In this document: in pieces, positions 50,939 through 60,183 of the stretch
Layout of the letters: each line of letters starts with the position of its first letter
Position numbering within the stretch: the first letter of the stretch is position 1
Source of the DNA: an uncultured Candidatus Entotheonella sp.
GTDB lineage: Bacteria > Tectomicrobia > Entotheonellia > Entotheonellales > Entotheonellaceae
Assembly: GCA_951828535.1 (NCBI GenBank)
Contig: OX639990.1
Span: 2,157,300 to 2,221,299, forward strand
Reading direction: 5' to 3'
DNA length: 64,000 nucleotides
Translations under genes and position numbers: made by a program
The notes under the pieces: generated by a model
What the model saw: the letters and a program-made list of their open reading frames with translations, nothing else
Databases searched by the model: none
What the model was told of the DNA's origin: nothing

Positions 50939-51309
50939 GAATTCTCTCCCTCGAAATGTCTTTCGCCCGGCTTGCACCACTGAGCGATCGTCATGGCATC
51001 ATCGCAAGGTTTGTACGAGGAAGTACACCTGGGATTTCGCCCCCTTCCGCAAACGACCCCCGGTTGTTGGTCGGCGGTCAAGGCGCCCTTCCGACTTGCG
51101 CAACGGGTGGTCGAGCGTTGCCAGGGGCTGGCTGGGCCGAAAGGATACTTCCAGATGTGCGGTGTCACCCCGCCTTCCTCGGTCACGTGCCGCATGGTGC
51201 CAGTCGCCGTGGGTTCTGCTTCGTCTCCCATGCACCCGGCAAGGCATACGGAATTGTCGATAACGATAGCCGTCAGGATCTGTCTGCGTCAGGTGGGCTT
51301 ATGTCCAGT
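50939..51309. other. Stretch between DUF899 and the coiled-coil gene
   Basis: Open frames exist on both strands but none has family character or a good start. One minus-strand frame ends in a 4-bp overlap with the DUF899 start, but its composition (rich in Arg, Cys, Ser, Pro) argues against coding. It most likely holds the DUF899 promoter. Confidence 0.4.
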
Positions 51310-51801
51310 TCAGGGCGAGGGCGCGTCGGCGGTCTGTAGCTGCTCCGTGAGAGTGTCGATTCGCGTTTCGTTTCGGGAGACGCGGTCGCTGAGCTTGCGG
51401 AACTCGGAGACATCTTCGGCGAGTTCCTCGATGCGGCTGTCTTGGGCGTCAAAGCGTTGATTGATGTCCTTGTCTTGGACGTCAAAACGCTGGTTGATGT
51501 ACTTATCCTGGTCGTCGAAGCGCTGGTTTACGGTGTCGAAGCCTTGGAGTATGAATCTGTTTTGGTCGTCGATGCGCTGGTTAAAGTACTTATTCTGGTC
51601 GTCGAAACGCTGGTTCATCTCCGCTTTGAGGTCGTCGATGCGCTTGTCCTGAGCATCAAAGCGCTGATTGATGTACTCGAAGCGTTGGTGGATGGGTCTG
51701 ACGACGCTGAATTGCATAATTCCGGCGAATCCGCCGAGGATGGCGATGGTTACCGTCATGGGTCCTGCGTTGTCTCTGATCCAGTTCCATACCTTGCGCA
51801 T
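51310..51801 (-). CDS. Membrane-anchored protein with 11-residue coiled-coil repeats
   Basis: 163 residues. One membrane segment lies near residues 14-34 (MTVTIAILGGFAGIMQFSVV). From about residue 42 the chain is built of 11-residue units of the type NQRFDDQDKYI, repeated six times with small insertions, then a heptad tail (RIEELAEDVSEFRKLSDRVS). Hendecad coiled coils form long right-handed rods. The protein resembles small phage- or defence-linked coiled-coil proteins only in form. Function unknown. Confidence 0.72.
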   Translation of the reverse strand: MRKVWNWIRDNAGPMTVTIAILGGFAGIMQFSVVRPIHQRFEYINQRFDAQDKRIDDLKAEMNQRFDDQNKYFNQRIDDQNRFILQGFDTVNQRFDDQDKYINQRFDVQDKDINQRFDAQDSRIEELAEDVSEFRKLSDRVSRNETRIDTLTEQLQTADAPSP

Positions 51802-51929
51802 AGATACCCCCAGAGTCGTAGGAATCGAAGGATTGTATCACGAGTCGGGGGTAAAGCGGCTTGGCAGGACTGGCCATCAGCATGTCGGGCTCTGGCAGGG
51901 TAATCTGTAGCCGAGCTACCGGCAACGCC

Positions 51930-52739
51930 TCACGACTGTCGCGGGACTCCCCGCTCCGGCAGCGGCGCGCGCGGCAACACCAGCAGGCCGCCCAGTTCCG
52001 GCTCCCAGCGTACCTTGGCCTGGATGCGGAAATAGCGCGCCAAATGAGCCTCGGTGATGACCTCCCGCGGCGTGCCCAGTGCCACGACGGCCCCCTCCGA
52101 CAGCATGACGATGCGGTCGCAGAAGCGCGCCGCCAGGGCGAGGTCGTGAATCGCGATCAGGGCGCAGCGCCTTTCCCGGACCACGGCGCGCACCAGCATA
52201 AGCATTTCCAACTGGTGCGCCACGTCGAGGTTTGCCGTCGGCTCGTCAAGCAGCAGGATGGTGGCTTGCTGGGCCAGCGCCCGGGCCAGAATCACCCGCT
52301 GGCGTTCGCCGCCGGAGAGTTCCTGCAGGGTGCGCTCGGTCAGCGCCTGGGTTGACGTGGCCTCGAGCGCCCATCGGATCGCCGCCTCGTCCGCCGGCGT
52401 CTCGGGCTGGAAGCGCCCCAGATGCGGGTGCCGCCCCATGGCCACGACGTCCCGGACCGAGAAAGCAATCTCCATCACCGTGTCCTGCGGCACAAACGCA
52501 GCGTGGCGCGCCAGCGCCTTTCTCGACAACGCCACGATGGGAGTGCCGACGACGCGCAATTCACCCTGATCCGACGCCAGCAGGCCCAGGGCCAGACGCA
52601 ACAGGGTGGACTTGCCGCTGCCGTTGGGGCCGACGAGGCCGACCACCTCCCCGGCGCCAATGGAAAAGGTCACCTGGGAGAGCACCGCGCGGTCCTGATA
52701 CGCAAAGGTCAGGTCACGCAGCTCAAGCAGCGCCGACAT
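51930..52739 (-). CDS. btuD: Cobalamin/Fe-siderophore ABC transporter ATPase
   Basis: 269 residues from the ATG overlapping the permease stop (TGATG). Walker A is GLVGPNGSGKST, the signature ELSGGERQRVILARAL, Walker B ILLLDEPTANLD, H-loop AIHDL. This is the FecE/BtuD type. The context (downstream of a B12 riboswitch, btuB, btuF and btuC, next to cobO) assigns it to vitamin B12 import. Confidence 0.92.
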   Translation of the reverse strand: MSALLELRDLTFAYQDRAVLSQVTFSIGAGEVVGLVGPNGSGKSTLLRLALGLLASDQGELRVVGTPIVALSRKALARHAAFVPQDTVMEIAFSVRDVVAMGRHPHLGRFQPETPADEAAIRWALEATSTQALTERTLQELSGGERQRVILARALAQQATILLLDEPTANLDVAHQLEMLMLVRAVVRERRCALIAIHDLALAARFCDRIVMLSEGAVVALGTPREVITEAHLARYFRIQAKVRWEPELGGLLVLPRAPLPERGVPRQS

Positions 52740-53773
52740 CACAGCAGACCTTCGCGGCGGTGCCGCAGCAGCAGGAAGAGAAAGAACGGCGCGCCGATGA
52801 GGGCGGTGAGAACGCCGAGGCGCAATTCTTCGGGGGCGATGAGGGCACGCGCCAGGCAATCGGCGAATACCAGGAAGGCGGCGCCGACAACCAGGGCGAG
52901 GGGCAGCAGCCATTGATGGTGCGGCCCGATCAGGCGGCGCAGAATGTGGGGAATGATCAGGCCGACAAAGCCGATGACGCCGGAAACGGCAACGGCGACG
53001 CCGGTGACCAGTGAGGTGGCGATAATCAGCACCCGGCGCACCCGCACCACGTCCACGCCAACTGAGGCGGCGTGGACGTCGCCCAGCAGCAGCACGTCCA
53101 GATCGCGGGCATAGGCGATGATCAGGCCGGCAGCGAGCAGGGTGACGGGCGCCACCAGCTTGACGTGCTCCCAGGTGCGTCCGTCCAGGCCGCCCAGCAG
53201 CCACAGGATCAACTGACGGCCGATGTCGTAGTTGGCCAGCGACAGCGACAGCACGAACGACGTCAAGGCGGCGTTCAGGCTGCCCACCGCGACGCCCGCC
53301 AGCAACAGAGTGCCAATCGGGGTTTGACCGCGCCGCGTGGCGATGCCGTAGACGACGAAGGCGGTGAGGCCGGCTGAGCCGCAGGCCAGGATGGGCAGGG
53401 GCCAGACGGAGTGGGCGGCCAGGCCGAGATACAGGGCAATGACCGCGCCCAAGGCGGCGCCGGACGACACCCCCAAGACCCCAGGGTCCGCCAGGGGATT
53501 GCGGAACAGGGCTTGCAAGGCGCCGCCGCACAGGGCCAGGCCGCCGCCCACGCACAAGCCCACCAGCACGCGCGGCAGGCGAACGTGCAGCAGCACGGTG
53601 GCCTCCCAGGTCGGCCAGTCCGGCGTTACCGGCAGCCCGGCGGCGTGCGCCACGATGCCGGCGAGATGACGCCAGGGAATCGACACCGCGCCGTACATCG
53701 TCCCCGCCAGCACGGCGGCGACAAGCCCCAGCCCGGCCAACGCGCACGCCAAGGCTCGCTGCCGCCGTCTCAC
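52739..53773 (-). CDS. btuC: Cobalamin ABC transporter permease
   Basis: 344 residues from a GTG overlapping the btuF stop (GTGA). About ten membrane segments of the FecCD type. It has RLPRVLVGLCVGGGLALCGG, NPLADPGVLGVSSGAALG, and GVIGFVGLIIPHILRRLIGP, which includes the ATPase-contact loop. The upstream extension of the frame over btuF is not used. Forms the inner-membrane channel with BtuD. Confidence 0.92.
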   Translation of the reverse strand: MRRRQRALACALAGLGLVAAVLAGTMYGAVSIPWRHLAGIVAHAAGLPVTPDWPTWEATVLLHVRLPRVLVGLCVGGGLALCGGALQALFRNPLADPGVLGVSSGAALGAVIALYLGLAAHSVWPLPILACGSAGLTAFVVYGIATRRGQTPIGTLLLAGVAVGSLNAALTSFVLSLSLANYDIGRQLILWLLGGLDGRTWEHVKLVAPVTLLAAGLIIAYARDLDVLLLGDVHAASVGVDVVRVRRVLIIATSLVTGVAVAVSGVIGFVGLIIPHILRRLIGPHHQWLLPLALVVGAAFLVFADCLARALIAPEELRLGVLTALIGAPFFLFLLLRHRREGLL

Positions 53774-54765
53774 AGGGAAAACGCCTCCGGATGCAGTAGC
53801 CGCGCGATGGCTTCGAGCGCCTTGACCGAATAGTGGGACACCGAACTGAGCCAGGCACCCCTGATGCCATGGACGCGCCCGTCGCGGACGGCCGGCACGT
53901 CGGCCCAGACGGGGTGATGCAGAAACGCCGCGGCGCCGTTGCCGCCCGTCCGCCGCTCCCATTCGGAAACCAGGACCACCTCGGGCCGCAAGCTGACGGC
54001 GACTTCCAGGGGCAATCGTCCCTGGCCCTGCAAACCCACGTCCCGCGCCACGTTGTGCCCGCCGGCCAGGGTGATCATGGCGTCGATGAGGGTGTCCTCA
54101 CCGGCCGAGTAGCCGCCCCCGCCGTAATACAGCACGCGCGGCCGCGCCAGGCCCTGCGTCCGTCTTTCCACGTCGGCGATGCGCTGCCGCATGTCGTCGA
54201 CGAGCCGGGCACCGTTGCCGTCCGCCCCCACCGCGGCGGCAAGCATGTGGATCGAGTTCATGATGTCGGCAAACGAGCGGTACCACTGAAAGCGCACCAC
54301 CGGAATGCCCGCCGATACCAGCAGCCGCACCGTGGTGGCCCGCGTGTAGCTGGCCAGCACCACCAGGTCGGGCCGCAAGGCCAGCATGGTTTCGGTCTCG
54401 GCGTGGATGCGCGGCAAATCCGGCGGTAACAGCTTGGCGACGTCGGACAAGCCCGGCTCGTCGACCAGGTACGTCACCCCGGCCAAGCGCTCGGACGGCA
54501 CCAGGGCGGTGAGAATCTCATCGCTGGCCAACACCCCCGACAGGATACGGTTCGGCGGCGTGGCCAGTGTTTGCGGGACTCCAGACGGGTCAACCAGCCG
54601 CTTGGGGAAGTCCTGACCGACGACCTGTGTGGCGTGAAAGGGCCGCGCGCCGAGCAAGGACAGCCGCGTCGTGCCGCCGGTGGCCGCGAACGCCACAACG
54701 CCAAGCACAATCAATACCGCCGGCACAACCGCAACCGCGGCGCGTCCGGCAATTCGTCTGGCCAT
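53770..54765 (-). CDS. btuF: Cobalamin-binding periplasmic protein
   Basis: 331 residues. An N-terminal membrane segment or signal peptide (VVPAVLIVLGVVAFA) is followed by the class III binding-protein fold: RILSGVLASDEILTALVPSE, then ALRPDLVVLASY and PEVVLVSEWERR. It delivers corrinoid to BtuCD. No lipobox Cys is visible, and the hydrophobic N-terminus has no clear cleavage site, so it may stay membrane-anchored. Confidence 0.88.
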   Translation of the reverse strand: MARRIAGRAAVAVVPAVLIVLGVVAFAATGGTTRLSLLGARPFHATQVVGQDFPKRLVDPSGVPQTLATPPNRILSGVLASDEILTALVPSERLAGVTYLVDEPGLSDVAKLLPPDLPRIHAETETMLALRPDLVVLASYTRATTVRLLVSAGIPVVRFQWYRSFADIMNSIHMLAAAVGADGNGARLVDDMRQRIADVERRTQGLARPRVLYYGGGGYSAGEDTLIDAMITLAGGHNVARDVGLQGQGRLPLEVAVSLRPEVVLVSEWERRTGGNGAAAFLHHPVWADVPAVRDGRVHGIRGAWLSSVSHYSVKALEAIARLLHPEAFSL

Positions 54766-54790
54766 CCTTCGCCCTCCTTGGGGTTGCGCC

Positions 54791-56683
54791 CTACAGCGTC
54801 ATCCTGATGCCGCCGAACGCCGCGAAGCCGGGCGCGTCAAAGCCGTACACTTCCTCGTAGTCCTCGTCAAAGAGGTTCTCCAGGCGTCCGAACACCTCCA
54901 GCGTACGCCGCTCGGTTTCGATGAGCTTGTAGCCGAGGGCTACGTCTACCTTGGTGTACGACGGGTTATCCACACGCTGGGCCGGCCAGGAGGACCAGTC
55001 AAGGTCGGCGCGCGTGCCAACGTGGTGCAGGTCGATTCGCCCGTCGAAACGCCCGCGCGTGTACTGGCCAAACAGCCGCACCTTGTGCTCTGGGCGGCGA
55101 TGCAGGGACTCACCCTCCGCGAAGAATCCAAAGATGCCGGCACCGGCGTTGGTGACCTCGCTGCGTAGCCAAGTATAGACGGTGCCGAAGGTCCAGGCCG
55201 GCACCGGCGTGACCGTGGCGGAAAACTCCAGTCCGTACGCCCTGGCCTCCTCGATATTGAAGAAGTTGGACTGGCCCTCCGGCGGTGTACTGTTGTATTC
55301 GATCAAGTCTTCGAAGCGGCTCGAAAAGAAGACACCTTCCAGCCGCAGGCGATCCTCCCACAGCCGCTGTTCGACACCCAACTCCCATGTCATGCTGCGC
55401 TCCGGATCGAGGTCCGGATTGCCAACGGTCCAGAGGGTGGTAAAAATTTCGCCCCACAGGGGCTCCCTGAAACCCGTGCCGAGGGCGGCCCGCAACTTGG
55501 TGCCGCCGGACAGGAAGTAGGCCACCGAAACCTGATAGGTCAGCTCGGTGCCGAACTTGCTGTGTTCGTCGACCCGCAGGCCGCCGACCAGCACCACCGG
55601 CTCCAGCGGCTTCAAGCGAAGCTGTGCGTATCCAGCGGTGATGTGGCGTCGGAAATCGTTCTCCGTATCCTCGTCATCCTCGTGCGCCGCGCCCAGCGTG
55701 AGGGCACCGAGGCGGAAGTCCAGCACCGATTGCCAGTCGATAGCCAGACGTTTTTCGCTGGTTACGAAGAGAGACTCTTCGGGTGACTCGGGATAGCTGT
55801 GGCGCTTGCGCTGGTGAAAGCCGAATTGCAAGCTGCTGTTCCACCAAGGCAGCAGGGCACGGGCGCCCCGCAGGCCCAGGGTGGTCTCGTGGGTCGTCTG
55901 GTACTTATTGTGAAACAGGACGCGTCCGGCACCGTCGGTGGGGAAGTGGTACTCGCTGTCGATATACCGCAGCGTGAGGTCGATGTTCGTGCGCTCGTCC
56001 GGTGACAAGTCGGCGCGCAGGGCCACGTTAGCGTTGTCGTACTGGTTGTTGAAGGCTAGGTGCCCGTCCGAGTCGACACGGCTGGCGGACACCGACAAGC
56101 CGCCCCAGGGTGTTCCGCCGCTCACGGTGGCGCGTTGCGCATTGGTGCCGAAGCTGCCGCCGCCGGCGCTCAGGTTGACCCTCAGGGGTCCGCTGCCCCG
56201 TTTGGTGATGATGTGAATAACCCCGGCGGTGGCGGTGCTGCCGTACAGCGTGCTCGCCGGTCCGCGCACGACTTCAATGCGTTCGATGTTGTCCACCGAC
56301 AGGTCGGCCATATCGAACTTGCCATCCAAGAGGATATTTACCTTCACCCCGTCGATCAGCACAGCCGTGTGGTCCGACTCACTACCGCGGGTGAAGATGC
56401 TCGTCGTTGCGCCCGGCGAACCGGCGCGCACCACGTCCAGACCGGGAACGCTGCGCAGCACGTCGGCGACCGTTTGGGCGCCCTGCGCGGCAATGTGCTC
56501 GGCGCTGATAACGGTCACCGAGCGCGTCGTCCGGCTCAGCCGCTCCGCCGAGCGGGTGGCGGTGACGATCAACGGGTCGAGCCGGAAAGCGTCCTCGTCC
56601 TGCTGCGCCCAGGCGGCGGGCACGTGCAGCCCCAGGACTACGAGCAGGCAAACTGCGATGAAGCTTGAAGTAATACGATGCAT
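54791..56683 (-). CDS. btuB: TonB-dependent receptor, BtuB type
   Basis: 630 residues from the ATG at 56683, with a GGGAGAGG site; earlier codons in the frame lie in the leader. A signal peptide (1-25, ending AAWA) is followed by the TonB box region LDPLIVTATRS, the plug (ISAEHIAAQGAQTVADVLRS; RIEVVRGPASTLYGS) and a 22-strand barrel ending in the terminal phenylalanine-like signature FGGIRMTL. Imports corrinoids across the outer membrane. It is directly under a B12 riboswitch. Confidence 0.94.
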   Translation of the reverse strand: MHRITSSFIAVCLLVVLGLHVPAAWAQQDEDAFRLDPLIVTATRSAERLSRTTRSVTVISAEHIAAQGAQTVADVLRSVPGLDVVRAGSPGATTSIFTRGSESDHTAVLIDGVKVNILLDGKFDMADLSVDNIERIEVVRGPASTLYGSTATAGVIHIITKRGSGPLRVNLSAGGGSFGTNAQRATVSGGTPWGGLSVSASRVDSDGHLAFNNQYDNANVALRADLSPDERTNIDLTLRYIDSEYHFPTDGAGRVLFHNKYQTTHETTLGLRGARALLPWWNSSLQFGFHQRKRHSYPESPEESLFVTSEKRLAIDWQSVLDFRLGALTLGAAHEDDEDTENDFRRHITAGYAQLRLKPLEPVVLVGGLRVDEHSKFGTELTYQVSVAYFLSGGTKLRAALGTGFREPLWGEIFTTLWTVGNPDLDPERSMTWELGVEQRLWEDRLRLEGVFFSSRFEDLIEYNSTPPEGQSNFFNIEEARAYGLEFSATVTPVPAWTFGTVYTWLRSEVTNAGAGIFGFFAEGESLHRRPEHKVRLFGQYTRGRFDGRIDLHHVGTRADLDWSSWPAQRVDNPSYTKVDVALGYKLIETERRTLEVFGRLENLFDEDYEEVYGFDAPGFAAFGGIRMTL

Positions 56684-56887
56684 TGATCCCCTCTCCCGTA
56701 ACGTATCAGGCGGCGCGCTAAGCGGGGCAAACTGCCGACCCGCCATCGGGAGGCAAGGGGATGCCAGGGGTGTGGCAAACGAAAACCGATCGTTGACACG
56801 TGGAAGGCGTGAGAAGAACAACCTGAGCGGTTGGAACGTATGACCTTCACTGGCACCCTCTCCCTCGAAAGGTTTCTCCAGTGAAAA

Positions 56888-57072
56888 AGTCCGGGCAGGT
56901 CTCCTGGCTTGCGGCTACAACCTACTCTCTGCGCCTTCCCGAGGCGGCTGCCTCAGTGGCCGTTGCAGATTTCGTTCCGCTCACAGTTGCGGGACAGCGA
57001 TGGCTTCGCACCATCTTCCCTGATCGCAGCGGGCGCTGCGATACAACCCGGCTTTCTCAATGTGGCGGTATG
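56888..57072 (-). ncRNA. Cobalamin riboswitch
   Basis: On the minus strand the conserved B12-box AGCCAGGAGACCTGCC lies at about 56892-56907, with GCCACTG at about 56956 and the core CGCAACTGTGAGCGGAA upstream of it, and GGTGCGAAGCC further 5'. This is the full B12 aptamer. It precedes btuB by about 200 bp and should shut off btuB-btuF-btuC-btuD when cobalamin is plentiful. Confidence 0.94.
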
Positions 57073-57148
57073 TTAACGGCAGGTCGGTGTGTGTGTCAAT
57101 GCGGGCCGTCTCGGTGCCGCGACGAGCACTCAAGATCTACCGGCAAGA

Positions 57149-57772
57149 TCAGAAGTCGAGGCCGCGCTGCGCCTTGATGCCGGATGCAAACGGGTGCTTC
57201 ACCTCGCGCATCTCGCTCACGAGGTCGGCGTAGTCGGCGATTTCGGACTTGGCGTCGCGGCCGGTGAGGATGACGCTGGTGCGCGGCGCGCGGGCTTGCA
57301 GCCCGTCGAGCACGGCGCTGGAAGACAAGTAGTCATAATGCAGCACCACGTTGATCTCGTCGAGAACGACGAGGTCGTATTCGCCCCCCGCCAGCATCTC
57401 GCATGCATTGGCGAATGCAGCCTCGGCAACGGCGGTGTCACGGGTGCGGTCCTGAGTATCCCAGGTAAAGCCTTCGCCCATGGTGTGCCAAGCCACCTGA
57501 TCCGGGAAACGCTCGAAAAACTGGCGCTCGCCGGTCACCCAATTGCCCTTGATGAACTGCACGACGCCGATCGTCTGTCCCCAGCCGAGCGCCCGCGCCA
57601 TCACGCCGAAGGCCGAACTCGATTTGCCCTTGCCGTCGCCGGTGTACACCAGCACGAGCCCGTGCTCGGGATTCGTGGCCGCGGCTCGCTTCCGGCGCTG
57701 TTCTGCCTGCATCACCTTCATGCGCTCCTTGTGGGCGCGTTCCTCATGTGCGCCGCCGTTGGCTCCAGTCAT
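57149..57772 (-). CDS. cobO: Cob(I)yrinic acid a,c-diamide adenosyltransferase
   Basis: 207 residues of the CobO/BtuR/CobA type. Walker A is VYTGDGKGKSSSAFG, then VVQFIKGNW, DLVVLDEINVVLHYDYL (Walker B) and VILTGRDA. It attaches the adenosyl group to reduced corrinoid in salvage and synthesis. It lies between cbiB upstream and the riboswitch downstream on the same strand. Confidence 0.95.
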   Translation of the reverse strand: MTGANGGAHEERAHKERMKVMQAEQRRKRAAATNPEHGLVLVYTGDGKGKSSSAFGVMARALGWGQTIGVVQFIKGNWVTGERQFFERFPDQVAWHTMGEGFTWDTQDRTRDTAVAEAAFANACEMLAGGEYDLVVLDEINVVLHYDYLSSSAVLDGLQARAPRTSVILTGRDAKSEIADYADLVSEMREVKHPFASGIKAQRGLDF

Positions 57773-57813
57773 GTTTCCTCCCTGTTTGCCAATGCAGATA
57801 ACCCCCCAGGCCG

Positions 57814-58794
57814 CTACGCCGCAGCCAGCAAGACGATTGCCGCGCCAACGACCAAGGCGACGGTCAGCAGCACCGTCCGTCGCGCCTGCCGACAGTCCGC
57901 ACTCGTTCCGGCAGCGGCAGCGGCCGGATCACCGATCCAGACGTCGGTTACCCGCCGGCCGCTCAGCCAGATCGGCCCTGCCAGCCGCCGCCGGATCGCA
58001 CCGGCTAGTGCGGCCTCGCTCCAGCCGGCATTCGGCCCCGGCACAATGGCGTGCTGCCGCCACCCGATACGGAGTGCTCCGCGGCCGGAACTGCCGGGCG
58101 TCAGCGCCCCGGCGCAGGCGATCAGCAACCACGTGAGTCGTGCCGGAATCAGGTTCATCAGGTCGTCGAGACGCGCGCCGCACCAGCCGAACCGGAGATA
58201 GCGCTCGGTCTTGTAGCCGACCATCGAATCCATCGTGCTGACCGCCTTGAACACCACGATGCCGGGCACGCCGGCCAGGCAATACCAGAAGATCGGCGAG
58301 ACGAACCCGTCAACCAGATTTTCGGCCAGGCTTTCGATGCCGCTCCGTCGGCAGGCGGCGGCGTCCATGCGATCGGTGTCGCGGCCGACGAGCCGACCGG
58401 CTGCCTTCCGGGCGGCGGCAAGATCGCCGGCTGCCGCGGCGGCATCGATAGCTCCCACGTGCTTCAGCAAGTCACGGAGCGCCAGCAGGCTGTAGAGCAG
58501 GAAGAGATGCACCACCGAACCCGCCACGGGGTGCAGCCGGGCCGCGCCGGCGAGCAAGGCCGACGTGCTCCCACCCCAGACGAGCGCCAAAACGAGGAAC
58601 AGAACGCACCCACCAAGGTACCCGTCAGCGCCCGCCGCGCGCAGGCGCGTTTCAATCCACCTCAGCGAGCCGCCGATCAGCCGAACCGGGTGCCAGCGGT
58701 AGACCGGATCGCCCAGCAGCAGGTCCAGCACGACAGCCACCGCCAACAGGTCGGCGCGCGGCGCCAGGCTACTCAGGACCACTTGGCGTTCCAA
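57814..58794 (-). CDS. cbiB: Adenosylcobinamide-phosphate synthase
   Basis: 326 residues and about five membrane segments. Family motifs are VLDLLLGDPVYRWHPVRLIG at the start, LVGRDTDRMDAAACRRSGIE, ESLAENLVDGFVSPIFWYCL and VSTMDSMVGYKTERYLRFGW. It joins aminopropanol phosphate to cobyric acid. The frame opens with TTG at 58794, 22 bp inside the end of cbiZ; a GTG at 58782 is an alternative start. Confidence 0.94.
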   Translation of the reverse strand: MERQVVLSSLAPRADLLAVAVVLDLLLGDPVYRWHPVRLIGGSLRWIETRLRAAGADGYLGGCVLFLVLALVWGGSTSALLAGAARLHPVAGSVVHLFLLYSLLALRDLLKHVGAIDAAAAAGDLAAARKAAGRLVGRDTDRMDAAACRRSGIESLAENLVDGFVSPIFWYCLAGVPGIVVFKAVSTMDSMVGYKTERYLRFGWCGARLDDLMNLIPARLTWLLIACAGALTPGSSGRGALRIGWRQHAIVPGPNAGWSEAALAGAIRRRLAGPIWLSGRRVTDVWIGDPAAAAAGTSADCRQARRTVLLTVALVVGAAIVLLAAA

Positions 58795-59927
58795 CCGAGG
58801 GCGATCGCCCGCAGAACCAACTCGACCGGATCGTCGGATGCCAAGGCGAGTTCAGCCCGGAACGCCGGCCAGGATTCCGGCTTGGCCGCAAGCGAGCAGG
58901 CCAGGCAGGCCGCCTGCTGACGCAGCACCTCATTTGCCAGACCCGGCGGGAGGGTGCCGAACGCCACGCGATCAAGCACCGCGGCGAACGCATGGGCCGC
59001 CGCCGCGCTCCCCGGATCGTGGAAGACGGCGTTCCAGTTCTTCTCCAGCAGGCCGTAGCGCCGTTCGGGCAACAACGCCGCCAGACGCTCGGCCGCGCGC
59101 GCCGGGGTGAGGCCGAAGCGGCCCAGCGCGTGAAACAGATCGCGCGTCCGGGAAGGTTCCAGCCCGTTCTGCCAGCACAGTGCTTCCTTGACAGACTCCT
59201 TAACCGCGACCCCGATGATCTCCCCCAGCTTGACGTGCGGACTGGTCGAATCCTTCGGCTTGCGGGACGGATCAAGCGGCGCGGCGAGGCAGAACTGGTC
59301 CGTGCCGGTTCCAGTGGCAATGACCGGCGCGTAGCGGCTGGGAACGGCCAGTTCCGCCAGCGCGGCCGATTTCGCCTCGGTCATCGTGATGCTGGCGCGG
59401 GCATGGGCGGACGGCGTGAGCGGGCAGGCGAGCAGCAGGATCGTGTTGATCGTCCCGGCGTAGGGCGACACCTTGCGCCAGCCGTCGTCGGTCTCCACCC
59501 AGGCGGCGGGATCGCCCGCCCGGGCGGCGTTGCCCGAGACGCCGGCGGTCGTGAAGGCGTCGACGCGCAGATCCTCGAACGCCGCCGACCGGTGGACAGC
59601 GTACGCCATGTTCGCAGCGGTGCCCATCAGGGCGGTGCGGTCGGGGTCGATCCCGATCTCCACACACACGGTATGGTGATAGGCGTCCAGTCCCATGCGC
59701 GCGACCAGGTCGTAGCGCTCCTGATCGCCCTGCCCTTCGCAACTCTGGTGGTTCACTAGGAAGCGGACGTCGTCCCGTTGCCCGCCGCCAACCGCGGAGG
59801 TACTTATCACGCGATGCGGCGCCAGCAACTCGACCGCCAGGTAACGGCCGAAGCGGCGCGCCTCGAACAAGGCGCTGCGGTACAGGACGTCCCCGGATGC
59901 GGGGTGGAGTGGGACGGTCATAGGCAT
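58773..59927 (-). CDS. cbiZ: Adenosylcobinamide amidohydrolase
   Basis: 384 residues from the ATG at 59927. The CbiZ core has VGGGQRDDVRFLVNHQSCEG, FTTAGVSGNAARAGDPA, and the TINTILLLACPLTPSAHARA segment. It removes the aminopropanol side chain of cobinamide to give cobyric acid for remodelling, and is most common in archaea and some bacteria that salvage foreign corrinoids. About 150 C-terminal residues follow the CbiZ domain (LFHALGRFGLTPARAAERLA and later), an extension I cannot assign. It heads the cbiZ-cbiB-cobO run. Confidence 0.9.
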   Translation of the reverse strand: MPMTVPLHPASGDVLYRSALFEARRFGRYLAVELLAPHRVISTSAVGGGQRDDVRFLVNHQSCEGQGDQERYDLVARMGLDAYHHTVCVEIGIDPDRTALMGTAANMAYAVHRSAAFEDLRVDAFTTAGVSGNAARAGDPAAWVETDDGWRKVSPYAGTINTILLLACPLTPSAHARASITMTEAKSAALAELAVPSRYAPVIATGTGTDQFCLAAPLDPSRKPKDSTSPHVKLGEIIGVAVKESVKEALCWQNGLEPSRTRDLFHALGRFGLTPARAAERLAALLPERRYGLLEKNWNAVFHDPGSAAAAHAFAAVLDRVAFGTLPPGLANEVLRQQAACLACSLAAKPESWPAFRAELALASDDPVELVLRAIALGWNAKWS

Positions 59928-60183
59928 GGCAGACTGAGGATGTGGTGGAAATCGATGCGGCGGCACGGGTCGGCCGCGCGCCATATCGTGCACTGCGAGA
60001 CTCGGCCCTCCGAGCCTGCTTTGCTGCACCTATCTTGCTGGAGCCCCTTGGTGAAAGCAAGGCAGCCATTCCGAGGCGTCGCATCTTTCAGAGCCCCGCT
60101 GGGCGCGTTGCAATGACCGCCTTTTGTTGTACAATGCTGCCTCCCAAAACGCTCAACATACCCAGAAAAAGCGAGGTTTGGCC

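Noticed and set aside
50990-51020. Similarity of GCATCATCGCAAGGTTTGTA to a stretch near 10450 on the other strand
   Set aside because: Only about 22 bases are shared with mismatches, without inverted repeats or flanking homology; chance or a minor repeat.
51420-51660. Regularly spaced DNA repeats that could suggest a CRISPR-like array
   Set aside because: The repeats are in phase with codons and encode the NQRFD.QDK units of a coiled-coil protein; there are no unique spacers of constant length.
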